Shown: piece by piece, positions 1-5,525 of the stretch
Layout: every line of letters starts with the position of its first letter
Position numbering within the stretch: the first letter of the stretch is position 1
Assembly (NCBI GenBank): GCA_031276105.1
Contig: JAISNS010000309.1
Coordinates: 1-5,525 of the forward strand
Source: Dysgonamonadaceae bacterium
GTDB lineage: Bacteria; Bacteroidota; Bacteroidia; Bacteroidales; Azobacteroidaceae
DNA: 5,525 nucleotides
Direction: 5' to 3'
Made by a program: the position numbers and the translations under genes
Notes under the pieces: generated by a model
What the model was told of the DNA's origin: nothing
The model's input: the letters and a program-made list of their open reading frames with translations, nothing else
Databases searched by the model: none

Positions 1-531
1 GCTATTATCTTCTTTTATTATTTTGTTCAACGTATCAAGGATAACCTGTTCTTCGTGATTACCGCCTTTCCTCGCGATGGAAGAAGGATCGTTTTCGGCC
101 TTGTATCCCCAATGTATCAGGAGGGTAGCATCGCCGCCGTCGTCAACGATCAGGTTAGGGCCTTTGCCTTCGGGAAAACGGAGCGCCTGATCGGTGCACC
201 ACCAGTATTCTTCCAACGATTCGCCTTTCCATGCAAATACGGGAATACCTGCGGCGGCAATAGCGGCTGCGGCATGATCTTGCGTGGAAAAAATATTGCA
301 ACTCGCCCAGCGGACATCGGCGCCCAATTCGACTAATGTTTCGATCAGGACAGCCGTTTGAATCGTCATGTGCAACGAACCGGTAATACGGGCGCCTTTC
401 AACGGTTTTTCTTTTCCATACTTCGCCCGCAACGCCATCAAACCGGGCATTTCGTGCTCGGCAATCTCAATTTCTTTACGTCCGAAATCCGCTAAACGGA
501 TGTCGGCAATTTTATAGGAGTCTGAAAACAT
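1..531 (-). CDS. ahcY: S-adenosylhomocysteine hydrolase (adenosylhomocysteinase), N-terminal part
   Basis: This cytosolic NAD-dependent enzyme splits S-adenosylhomocysteine into adenosine and homocysteine, which relieves product inhibition of methyltransferases in the activated methyl cycle. Reading the minus strand from ATG 531-529 gives 177 uninterrupted codons to the window edge, with no stop. Family hallmarks are clear: ITGSLHMT at about residues 49-56, then [20 protein letters not shown] (about 64-83) followed by QDHAAAA, and [11 protein letters not shown] at about 130-140. H54, C78 and the Asp pair of DDGGD correspond to known substrate-site positions of the family. The [13 protein letters not shown] segment near the edge resembles the insertion seen in bacterial enzymes, which usually total about 470 residues, so well over half of the gene, including the NAD-binding domain, lies outside. 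The start is chosen because conserved sequence begins soon after it and a -7-like box lies about 28 nt upstream. No Shine-Dalgarno sequence is seen. The gene is divergent from the fucosidase and probably functionally unrelated to it. Confidence 0.96.
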   Translation of the reverse strand, partial: MFSDSYKIADIRLADFGRKEIEIAEHEMPGLMALRAKYGKEKPLKGARITGSLHMTIQTAVLIETLVELGADVRWASCNIFSTQDHAAAAIAAAGIPVFAWKGESLEEYWWCTDQALRFPEGKGPNLIVDDGGDATLLIHWGYKAENDPSSIARKGGNHEEQVILDTLNKIIKEDNS

Positions 532-558
532 AATGTTTAATTATTTTTAATTGAATTG

Positions 559-566
559 CAAAGATA
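559..566 (-). promoter_or_regulatory. Putative Bacteroidetes -7 promoter box for ahcY
   Basis: The minus strand reads TATCTTTG here, an exact match to the Bacteroidetes -7 consensus TAnnTTTG. It sits 27 bases before the ahcY ATG, which would give a short leader of roughly 20 nt. I see no convincing TTTG -33 element 19-21 bases upstream, so the call rests on the -7 box and its position. Confidence 0.5.
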
Positions 567-621
567 CATCTTTTCCCCGGATATATTTAACCCTGTTAAG
601 AAAATTTGTTAATTAGACACA

Positions 622-707
622 ATTGCATCTGTTTATGATGAAAAATTTTTATCTTTGCGACATAATTATAAACATAACATTGCAAACTATTATGATGAAA
701 CATTTTT
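622..707 (+). repeat. Imperfect direct repeat, 57-nt offset, spanning the fucosidase start
   Basis: TTATGATGAAAAATTTTT (633-650) recurs as TTATGATGAAACATTTTT (690-707), 17 of 18 identical. Both copies are preceded at the same spacing by ATTGCA (622-627 and 679-684), separated from the 18-mer by five unmatched bases. Weaker similarity continues downstream to about 663/720. The 57-nt offset is 19 codons, so both ATGATG pairs lie in the same reading frame. It looks like an old local duplication. Only the first copy carries the TATCTTTG box. Confidence 0.55.
650..657 (+). promoter_or_regulatory. Putative Bacteroidetes -7 promoter box for the fucosidase gene
   Basis: TATCTTTG matches the TAnnTTTG consensus exactly and is followed by C, as in the ahcY box on the other strand. 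Transcription would start near 662-666, about 28 nt before ATG 692. That argues against translation starting at the earlier in-frame codons (TTG 623, ATG 635, ATG 638), which would lie upstream of the transcript start. The nearest -33-like sequence (TTG at 623-625) is spaced 24 bases away, longer than the usual 19-21, so the -33 match is poor. Confidence 0.5.
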
Positions 708-2215
708 GTATTTCATACATTCATGCCCACAACAATTTGATAATTGCAGATCAAGCCCTCCATAACAAATCATTTTCCATTCTTCACAGTGCGATTATTT
801 TTGTCTTTGTGCTTACTTCTTGTGTGTGCGAAGTTGCTCCTCCCGAAGCCGTGTTACCGGTTCCTTCGGAACGCCAATTGGCTTGGCACGAATTGGAACA
901 ATACGCATTCATTCATTTCACAACCAATACGTTTACGGGAAAAGAATGGGGTTATGGCGACGAACAACCGGCTATTTTTGATCCGTCGATATTCGATGCG
1001 GAACAATGGGCAAAAGCGATCCGGGATGCCGGATTGAACGCCTTGATACTCACATGTAAACATCACGACGGCTTTTGTTTATGGCCCAGCCAATATACGG
1101 AACATTCCGTCAAAAACAGTCCTTTCCAAAACGGGAAAGGAGATGTGGTAAAAGCAGTTTCCGATGCCTGCCGGAAATACGGATTGAAATTCGGCGTTTA
1201 CCTTTCTCCTTGGGACAGAAACCGTTTCGATTACGCTACTCCCGAATACATTACCTATTACAGGAATCAGTTACGCGAATTGCTCACCCATTACGGCGAT
1301 CTGTTCGAAATCTGGTTCGACGGAGCCAATGGCGGGGACGGCTATTACGGCGGCGCCCGGGAAAAAAGGAAAATTGAGAATAGCGTCTATTACGATTGGG
1401 CTAATACACATTCCATTATCAGGGAATTAGCTCCCGGCGCCGTGATATTCAGCGATGCAGGGCCTGATGTTCGCTGGTGTGGTAATGAATACGGATTCGC
1501 AGGAGAAACCAATTGGTGTACGATTCAAACAGATACTTTGTATCCGGGCAAATATGGAATTAACGATTTGTTAAATCAGGGCGACGAACAAGGTTCCTCG
1601 TGGACGCCCGCCGAAGTGGACGTTTCGATTCGTCCGGGATGGTTTTATCACGAAAGCGAAGATTCATTAGTGCGTAGCCCGGAAAACCTCTTCAAAATCT
1701 ACCTTCAATCCGTAGGCAGAGGTGCCGGTCTTTTGCTTAATATTCCTCCCGATAAACGGGGGCTTTTGCACGAAAACGACATCCAATCGCTACAAGGATG
1801 GAAATTATTGCGCGACCGCGCTTTTGCCGTAAATTTGGCTGCTAATGCCGCTGTAAATACAGATACATACCGTGGAAAATCGAAAAAATACGCAGGCGCT
1901 AATGTTACCGATGGAAATAAAGATACTTATTGGGCAACCGACGACGGCATAACTTCCGCTTATCTTGAAATCGATTTGGGAAAACCCCGGAAGATAAGTT
2001 ATATTCTTATGCAAGAGTATATCAGGTTAGGACAACGAGTTAAACATTTCACGGTAGAAGTGCGGAAAGATAATGCATGGCTGCAAGTAGCCGAAGGCGC
2101 TACTATCGGGTATAAACGGATTCTGGCCATAGAACCGGTTAACACCCAAAAAGTACGAATCAATATCACCGACTCTAAAATTTGTCCGCTTATTGCTGAT
2201 ATTAAAATATATTAA
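692..2215 (+). CDS. Alpha-L-fucosidase lipoprotein, GH29 family, with C-terminal F5/8 type C (discoidin) domain
   Basis: Predicted to hydrolyse terminal alpha-L-fucose from glycans, acting as a lipoprotein in the periplasm or on the cell surface. From ATG 692 the protein has 507 residues. A short hydrophobic stretch AIIFVFVL (34-41) runs into the lipobox VLTSC, with C44 as the lipidated residue. The GH29 barrel covers about 55-375: ERQLAWHELEQYAFIHF near its start, KHHDGFCLWPS (about 123-133), and EIWFDGAN, where D210 is the expected nucleophile. GPDVRWCGNE follows, with E266 as the likely acid/base by family analogy. The pattern resembles the alpha-1,3/1,4-specific GH29-B group, but linkage cannot be settled by eye. 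Residues about 381-507 (NLAANAAVNTDTYRG, then VTDGNKDTYWATDD and YLEIDLGKP) form a discoidin-like domain, probably carbohydrate-binding. The start is uncertain: ATG 695 is equally possible, and upstream in-frame codons extend the frame to 623. The 43-residue signal is long, with a polar front half. No susC/susD partner lies in the window, and it seems to be transcribed alone. Confidence 0.93.
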   Translation: MMKHFCISYIHAHNNLIIADQALHNKSFSILHSAIIFVFVLTSCVCEVAPPEAVLPVPSERQLAWHELEQYAFIHFTTNTFTGKEWGYGDEQPAIFDPSIFDAEQWAKAIRDAGLNALILTCKHHDGFCLWPSQYTEHSVKNSPFQNGKGDVVKAVSDACRKYGLKFGVYLSPWDRNRFDYATPEYITYYRNQLRELLTHYGDLFEIWFDGANGGDGYYGGAREKRKIENSVYYDWANTHSIIRELAPGAVIFSDAGPDVRWCGNEYGFAGETNWCTIQTDTLYPGKYGINDLLNQGDEQGSSWTPAEVDVSIRPGWFYHESEDSLVRSPENLFKIYLQSVGRGAGLLLNIPPDKRGLLHENDIQSLQGWKLLRDRAFAVNLAANAAVNTDTYRGKSKKYAGANVTDGNKDTYWATDDGITSAYLEIDLGKPRKISYILMQEYIRLGQRVKHFTVEVRKDNAWLQVAEGATIGYKRILAIEPVNTQKVRINITDSKICPLIADIKIY

Positions 2216-2283
2216 ATTTAATAAAATGATATTTGAGAAAACGAGAAACGGGATAAATTGAAAATAAAAAACTACAAATATTT

Positions 2284-2314
2284 TTTGTTTTTACAAAATA
2301 TACCCTTATTTTTG
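2284..2314 (+). promoter_or_regulatory. Bacteroidetes-type promoter (-33/-7) for the polysaccharide genes
   Basis: TTTG at 2284-2287 is followed after exactly 19 bases by TATTTTTG at 2307-2314. This fits the Bacteroidetes primary-sigma consensus TTTG-N19-21-TAnnTTTG in both boxes and in spacing. Transcription would start around 2319-2322, leaving roughly 310 nt before the dehydratase ATG at 2631. The AT-rich background raises the chance of random matches, but having both boxes at correct spacing makes this the best promoter candidate in the window. Confidence 0.6.
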
Positions 2315-2590
2315 TCACTCGAAAAGAGAAATGTTTTATTATTTTTTATGTCAAAAAGAGTTCCAAATATAATGCAAAGAAAATCAAGAACTTAGCTACT
2401 GTAAAAATTAAATTACCGGTTTTATGTAACTGTATTTTTTATGAAATTGATTTATGAGTGGATAGAATGCTATTATTTTAAATAATGAGAAACAACGGAA
2501 AACGGGAACAATGAAGGCGCTAAAGTCGATGAATATTTACTTTGTAGCCTGTCTTTGTGAGTTTTATGTAATTTTAATAAGATAAATACA

Positions 2591-2607
2591 ATATTGATTT
2601 TCAATAT
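2591..2607. repeat. Perfect 7-bp inverted repeat shortly before the dehydratase start
   Basis: ATATTGA (2591-2597) and TCAATAT (2601-2607) are exact reverse complements separated by TTT. In RNA this would be a small AT-rich hairpin ending 23 nt before ATG 2631. As DNA it could be an operator half-site pair. The stem holds a single G-C pair, so it is weak, and no run of T follows, so it is not a terminator. A regulatory role is only a possibility. Confidence 0.3.
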
Positions 2608-2630
2608 AACATATTAATATAAAAAATATA

Positions 2631-4592
2631 ATGCCTAATATTTATGCGATTTTAAAGAGTTTTCCTTATCTATCGAAAAGGATTATTTTTCTGGCAGATA
2701 TATTGATAACGTTGGCATCTTTTCTGTTTTCTTACATGATTTGTCACCAACTTATAGGAAGTTCTGTGTTTGTGATCAACCGGTTTGTACTTCAATTGCT
2801 GGTATGTATTATCATAACCGGTTTGTTCTTTTTGATTTTTAAAACTAATTCGGGCCTTTTGCGCTATTCTACATTTAAAGATGCCATGCGCATCTTTTTG
2901 TCGGTTTTGTGCGCCAATAGCGTCTTGATAGTCATAAATAAATTATTTTCAGGCTTTTACGAACCCTCGCTTTTCCCGGGAGAAGGCTACATCATTAATT
3001 TTGTTTTGACATTCAGTTGCATTTTCTTTTACCGGATGGCCATCCGCTTACTTTTTGATTATGCGCGAAATTCACAGACCAAAACAGTCCGTAATATCCC
3101 TTTGCTGATTTACGGCGTCGGTTCTACAAGCGTCGGTTTGGCTAAAATGATTTTAAACAATGATAATTTGCCGTATCGTATTACCGGTTTTCTCACGCCC
3201 AATCAGGAAATTTCCCGGAAAGAAATTTTGAATACTCCGGTTCATTATGTAGATGATATATTTTACAATATCCCTTTGTTGAAACAAATAAAAGCGATTT
3301 TGATTAACCCGAAAGAGATAGAACGTTCGGAGAAACAATTTCTTGCGGATAAATGTTTATACCATAAAATTGATATTTTGTCGGCGCCTCCTGTCGAAGA
3401 CTGGCGGGATTGGGAAAATAATCCGCGAGAAATAAAAAAAATCAAGATCGAGGATTTATTAGGGAGAATTCCGATTCAGATTGATATCGAATCAATCAAG
3501 AATAATCTGGGAACAAAAACCATTTTAATAACCGGCGCCGCAGGGTCGATCGGCAGTGAAATCGTGCGACAAATCAGCCGGTTCGATTTGGGCTTGCTGC
3601 TTGTTTGCGACATAGCGGAAAGTCCGCTTCACCAATTATGTCTGGAACTGGAAGATAAGTTTACTCACATTCCGCATATTCCGGTTATTGCCGACGTGAA
3701 AGATTACAATCAGATGAAAATTGTATTTGAGAAATACAGGCCTCATTACGTTTATCATGCGGCGGCGTATAAACATGTACCATTGATGGAATTGCATCCT
3801 TGCGAAGCAATATTGACCAATGTACAGGGAACTTGCAATGTGGTTGATCTGGCAGTAGCGTATGAAGCGGAAGCATTTGTAATGGTTTCGACCGATAAAG
3901 CCGTGAACCCGTGCAATGTGATGGGCGCATCCAAACGGATAGCCGAAATATATGTCCAATCGTTGTACCGGAAACTTAAAAATGAATCTCCCGACTCTTC
4001 CCCGATTCGTATCATAACCACTCGCTTTGGGAATGTATTGGGTTCCAATGGCTCGGTGATTCCCCGTTTCAATCACCAAATCAAACAGGGAGGGCCGGTT
4101 ACGGTAACCGATCCGGATATTATCCGCTATTTCATGACTATTCCCGAGGCTTGCCGTCTGGTACTTGAAGCCGGAAATATGGGAAAAGGCGGCGAAGTAT
4201 TTATTTTTGACATGGGAGATTCGGTTAAAATAAAAGATTTGGCCGAAAAAATGATTCGACTGTCGGGTTTGGAGCCTTATAAAGACATTGAAATTAAATT
4301 TACCGGTTTACGTCCCGGAGAAAAATTATACGAAGAATTATTGTATGATGAAGAAAAAGTAAAAGAAACTCATAACCGTAAAATAATGATCGGTAAAGTA
4401 GTAGAGTACGATTACGAAGAGGTTATTCCGGTGTTAAATCAATTAATAGATTCGGCAAAAGAATTTGATAAAATGGGAACCGTAAAATTAATGAAAAAAA
4501 TAGTCCCTGAATTTATTAGTCAAAATTCCGTGTATTCTATTCTTGACGAGTTTAAAAACCATTTGAAAGTAGAAACAGAAATTAATAAATAA
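2631..4592 (+). CDS. FlaA1/CapD/WbpM-family membrane-bound nucleotide-sugar dehydratase/epimerase (polysaccharide biosynthesis protein)
   Basis: A 653-residue protein, the usual length for the long membrane-anchored form of this family. These enzymes use bound NAD(P) to convert UDP-GlcNAc to 4-keto-6-deoxy or C5-epimerised intermediates for capsule or O-antigen sugars. Four hydrophobic segments lie at about 18-38, 52-70, 86-103 and 120-137. A first Rossmann-like region begins with YGVGSTSVG (161-169). The catalytic SDR domain starts with [11 protein letters not shown] (300-310) and continues with [24 protein letters not shown] (419-427) and MGASKR (431-436). M431 occupies the place of the classical SDR tyrosine, as is normal in the WbpM/CapD group, with D422, K423 and K435 kept. 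[17 protein letters not shown] and [12 protein letters not shown] complete the signature. The exact product (dehydratase or epimerase) cannot be fixed from sequence alone. No Shine-Dalgarno is seen before ATG 2631. The one-base gap to ugd shows an operon for surface polysaccharide. Confidence 0.93.
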   Translation: MPNIYAILKSFPYLSKRIIFLADILITLASFLFSYMICHQLIGSSVFVINRFVLQLLVCIIITGLFFLIFKTNSGLLRYSTFKDAMRIFLSVLCANSVLIVINKLFSGFYEPSLFPGEGYIINFVLTFSCIFFYRMAIRLLFDYARNSQTKTVRNIPLLIYGVGSTSVGLAKMILNNDNLPYRITGFLTPNQEISRKEILNTPVHYVDDIFYNIPLLKQIKAILINPKEIERSEKQFLADKCLYHKIDILSAPPVEDWRDWENNPREIKKIKIEDLLGRIPIQIDIESIKNNLGTKTILITGAAGSIGSEIVRQISRFDLGLLLVCDIAESPLHQLCLELEDKFTHIPHIPVIADVKDYNQMKIVFEKYRPHYVYHAAAYKHVPLMELHPCEAILTNVQGTCNVVDLAVAYEAEAFVMVSTDKAVNPCNVMGASKRIAEIYVQSLYRKLKNESPDSSPIRIITTRFGNVLGSNGSVIPRFNHQIKQGGPVTVTDPDIIRYFMTIPEACRLVLEAGNMGKGGEVFIFDMGDSVKIKDLAEKMIRLSGLEPYKDIEIKFTGLRPGEKLYEELLYDEEKVKETHNRKIMIGKVVEYDYEEVIPVLNQLIDSAKEFDKMGTVKLMKKIVPEFISQNSVYSILDEFKNHLKVETEINK

Positions 4593-4593
4593 C

Positions 4594-5525
4594 ATGAACA
4601 TAGCAATAGTTGGTACGGGTTATGTAGGATTGGTTACCGGCACCTGTTTTTCCGAAATGGGTATTAATGTAACATGTGTGGATATTGACGAGAATAAAAT
4701 CAACCGGTTAAAAGAGGGCGTCATTCCTATTTATGAGCCGGGGTTGGACGAATTGGTGAAAAAAAATTACCAAGCCGGGCGTTTACGGTTTTCCACCGAC
4801 TTGAAGTCCTGTTTAGCCGAATTTGATATTGTTTTCAGCGCCGTAGGAACTCCGCCCGACGAAGACGGGAGCGCCGATTTGCGGTATGTGATGGAAGTTG
4901 CTCGTACAATCGGTCAAAACATCCGGCAATATATTTTGGTCGTAACCAAAAGCACAGTTCCGGTGGGAACTGCTCAAAAGGTAAAGGCCGCCATTCAGGA
5001 AGAATTGGATAAACGCGGCGTTGATATTCCGTTTGATGTTGCGTCCAATCCCGAATTTCTGAAAGAAGGTTCTGCCGTCAAAGACTTTATGAGTCCCGAC
5101 CGGGTAGTAGTCGGCATAGAAAGCGAAAAAGCCAAAGAACTGATGGATCGCTTGTATAAACCTTTTACTATGAATAATTACCGGATGATTTTTACGGATA
5201 TTCCTTCTGCCGAAATGATTAAATATGCTGCCAATGCCATGCTGGCCACCCGGATTTCGTTCATGAACGACATTGCCAACCTTTGTCAATTGGTAGGCGC
5301 CGATGTTAATATGGTTCGCCGGGGAATCGGTTCCGATTCACGGATAGGCAATAAATTTCTCTATCCCGGATGCGGTTACGGCGGTTCCTGTTTCCCGAAA
5401 GATGTGAAAGCCCTGATTAAAACGGCGGCTCAAAACGGATACAATATGCAGGTGCTGCAAGCGGTTGAAGCGGTAAACGAATGTCAGAAAACAATCCTCT
5501 TTGAAAAACTTAAAAAAGTTTTTGC
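4594..5525 (+). CDS. ugd: UDP-glucose 6-dehydrogenase, C-terminus cut by the window edge
   Basis: Cytosolic enzyme that oxidises UDP-glucose to UDP-glucuronate with two NAD+, feeding acidic sugars into capsule or exopolysaccharide synthesis. The 310 complete codons present run from the start ATG to the window edge. The N-terminal NAD-binding motif GTGYVG is at 7-12, with the ribose-binding acidic residue D30 after the second strand. YEPGLDEL is at 47-54, KSTVPVGT at 119-126 and [10 protein letters not shown] at 152-161. K210 and N214 in EMIKYAANA match conserved active-site positions. [13 protein letters not shown] carries the catalytic cysteine C266, with K269 and D270. Family members are about 430-450 residues long, so roughly the C-terminal third is missing. 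The start follows the dehydratase stop by one base (TAA-C-ATG), with no Shine-Dalgarno, so translational coupling is likely. A related UDP-ManNAc dehydrogenase is less likely, given how closely the motifs follow the Ugd pattern. Confidence 0.94.
   Translation, partial: MNIAIVGTGYVGLVTGTCFSEMGINVTCVDIDENKINRLKEGVIPIYEPGLDELVKKNYQAGRLRFSTDLKSCLAEFDIVFSAVGTPPDEDGSADLRYVMEVARTIGQNIRQYILVVTKSTVPVGTAQKVKAAIQEELDKRGVDIPFDVASNPEFLKEGSAVKDFMSPDRVVVGIESEKAKELMDRLYKPFTMNNYRMIFTDIPSAEMIKYAANAMLATRISFMNDIANLCQLVGADVNMVRRGIGSDSRIGNKFLYPGCGYGGSCFPKDVKALIKTAAQNGYNMQVLQAVEAVNECQKTILFEKLKKVF

Larger units (their letters stand above)
2216..2630. other. AT-rich 415-bp intergenic region and long leader of the polysaccharide operon
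   Basis: No protein or RNA family is recognisable on either strand. The first part (2216-2283) separates the fucosidase stop from the next promoter, and I see no convincing hairpin-plus-T-run terminator in it. The second part (about 2320-2630) would be a 5' leader of around 310 nt for the dehydratase-ugd transcript. It holds short ORFs at 2331-2372 (13 aa), 2441-2485 (14 aa), 2485-2514 (9 aa) and 2511-2585 (24 aa). The last three are linked by stop/start overlaps (TAATG, then ATGA). An 11-base direct repeat GTTTTATGTAA occurs at 2419-2429 and 2561-2571. Base composition is clearly more AT-rich than the flanking genes. Confidence 0.6.

Noticed and set aside
55..336. Plus-strand open frame of 93 residues
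   Set aside because: It lies entirely antisense to the well-conserved ahcY coding sequence and resembles no protein family, so it is a shadow.
744..1037. Plus-strand frame of 97 residues with a signal-peptide-like start
   Set aside because: It overlaps the fucosidase in another frame. The GH29 sequence from about 840 onward is in the other frame, and this frame gives no family-like sequence after its hydrophobic part. Kept only as a hint of a possible frameshift.
2210..2223. 14-base perfect palindrome TATTAAATTTAATA overlapping the fucosidase stop
   Set aside because: It is made only of A and T, with no loop and no GC stem, so it is not a credible terminator and is expected by chance in such AT-rich DNA.
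2266..2292. A-rich then T-rich stretch after the fucosidase as a possible terminator
   Set aside because: The A and T runs pair only with bulges and have almost no GC. The T-rich part also contains the -33 box of the next promoter.
2359..2392. Possible hairpin AGTTC (2359-2363) with GAACT (2388-2392)
   Set aside because: The stem has only five pairs around a 24-base loop, too weak to call a structured RNA or riboswitch.
2537..2557. Second promoter candidates TTACTTTG (2537-2544) and TGTCTTTG (2550-2557)
   Set aside because: Each has one mismatch to TAnnTTTG at the important second base, and neither has a TTTG at the correct upstream distance.
3636..4079. Minus-strand open frames of 147 and about 105 residues
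   Set aside because: They are antisense to the most conserved part of the dehydratase SDR domain, with no recognisable motifs of their own.
4813..5289. Minus-strand open frame of 158 residues
   Set aside because: It is antisense to ugd motifs ([15 protein letters not shown]) and so is a shadow of that gene.

Overview
The window looks like chromosomal DNA of a Bacteroidota member, most probably of the order Bacteroidales. Three things point there: promoter-like elements matching the Bacteroidetes TAnnTTTG -7 box, start codons without Shine-Dalgarno sequences in very AT-rich leaders, and the gene content (a lipoprotein GH29 fucosidase next to a surface-polysaccharide locus). No species can be named from this sequence.

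Layout. (1) Positions 1-531, minus strand: the N-terminal 177 codons of S-adenosylhomocysteine hydrolase (ahcY), cut by the left window edge. (2) 532-691: a divergent intergenic region with one -7-like box per strand and part of an imperfect 57-nt-offset duplication that reaches into the next gene. (3) 692-2215, plus strand: a GH29 alpha-L-fucosidase predicted to be a lipoprotein, with a C-terminal discoidin (F5/8 type C) domain. (4) 2216-2630: 415 bp of AT-rich sequence without a recognisable gene. It contains the best promoter in the window (TTTG-N19-TATTTTTG, 2284-2314), a leader of about 310 nt with a few tiny ORFs, and a perfect 7-bp inverted repeat just before the next start. (5) 2631-4592, plus: a membrane-anchored FlaA1/CapD/WbpM-type nucleotide-sugar dehydratase/epimerase. 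(6) From 4594 to the right edge, plus: UDP-glucose 6-dehydrogenase (ugd), cut at codon 310. It begins one base after the preceding stop.

How the genes work together. The last two genes are almost certainly co-transcribed. They would supply modified nucleotide sugars (a 4-keto-6-deoxy-type UDP-HexNAc precursor and UDP-glucuronate) for a capsule or exopolysaccharide whose remaining genes should lie to the right. The fucosidase appears to be a single-gene unit that removes terminal fucose from external glycans. ahcY is a housekeeping methyl-cycle gene. I found no mobile element, CRISPR array, tRNA or rRNA, and no clearly new biological system. The least explained part is the long leader before the polysaccharide genes.
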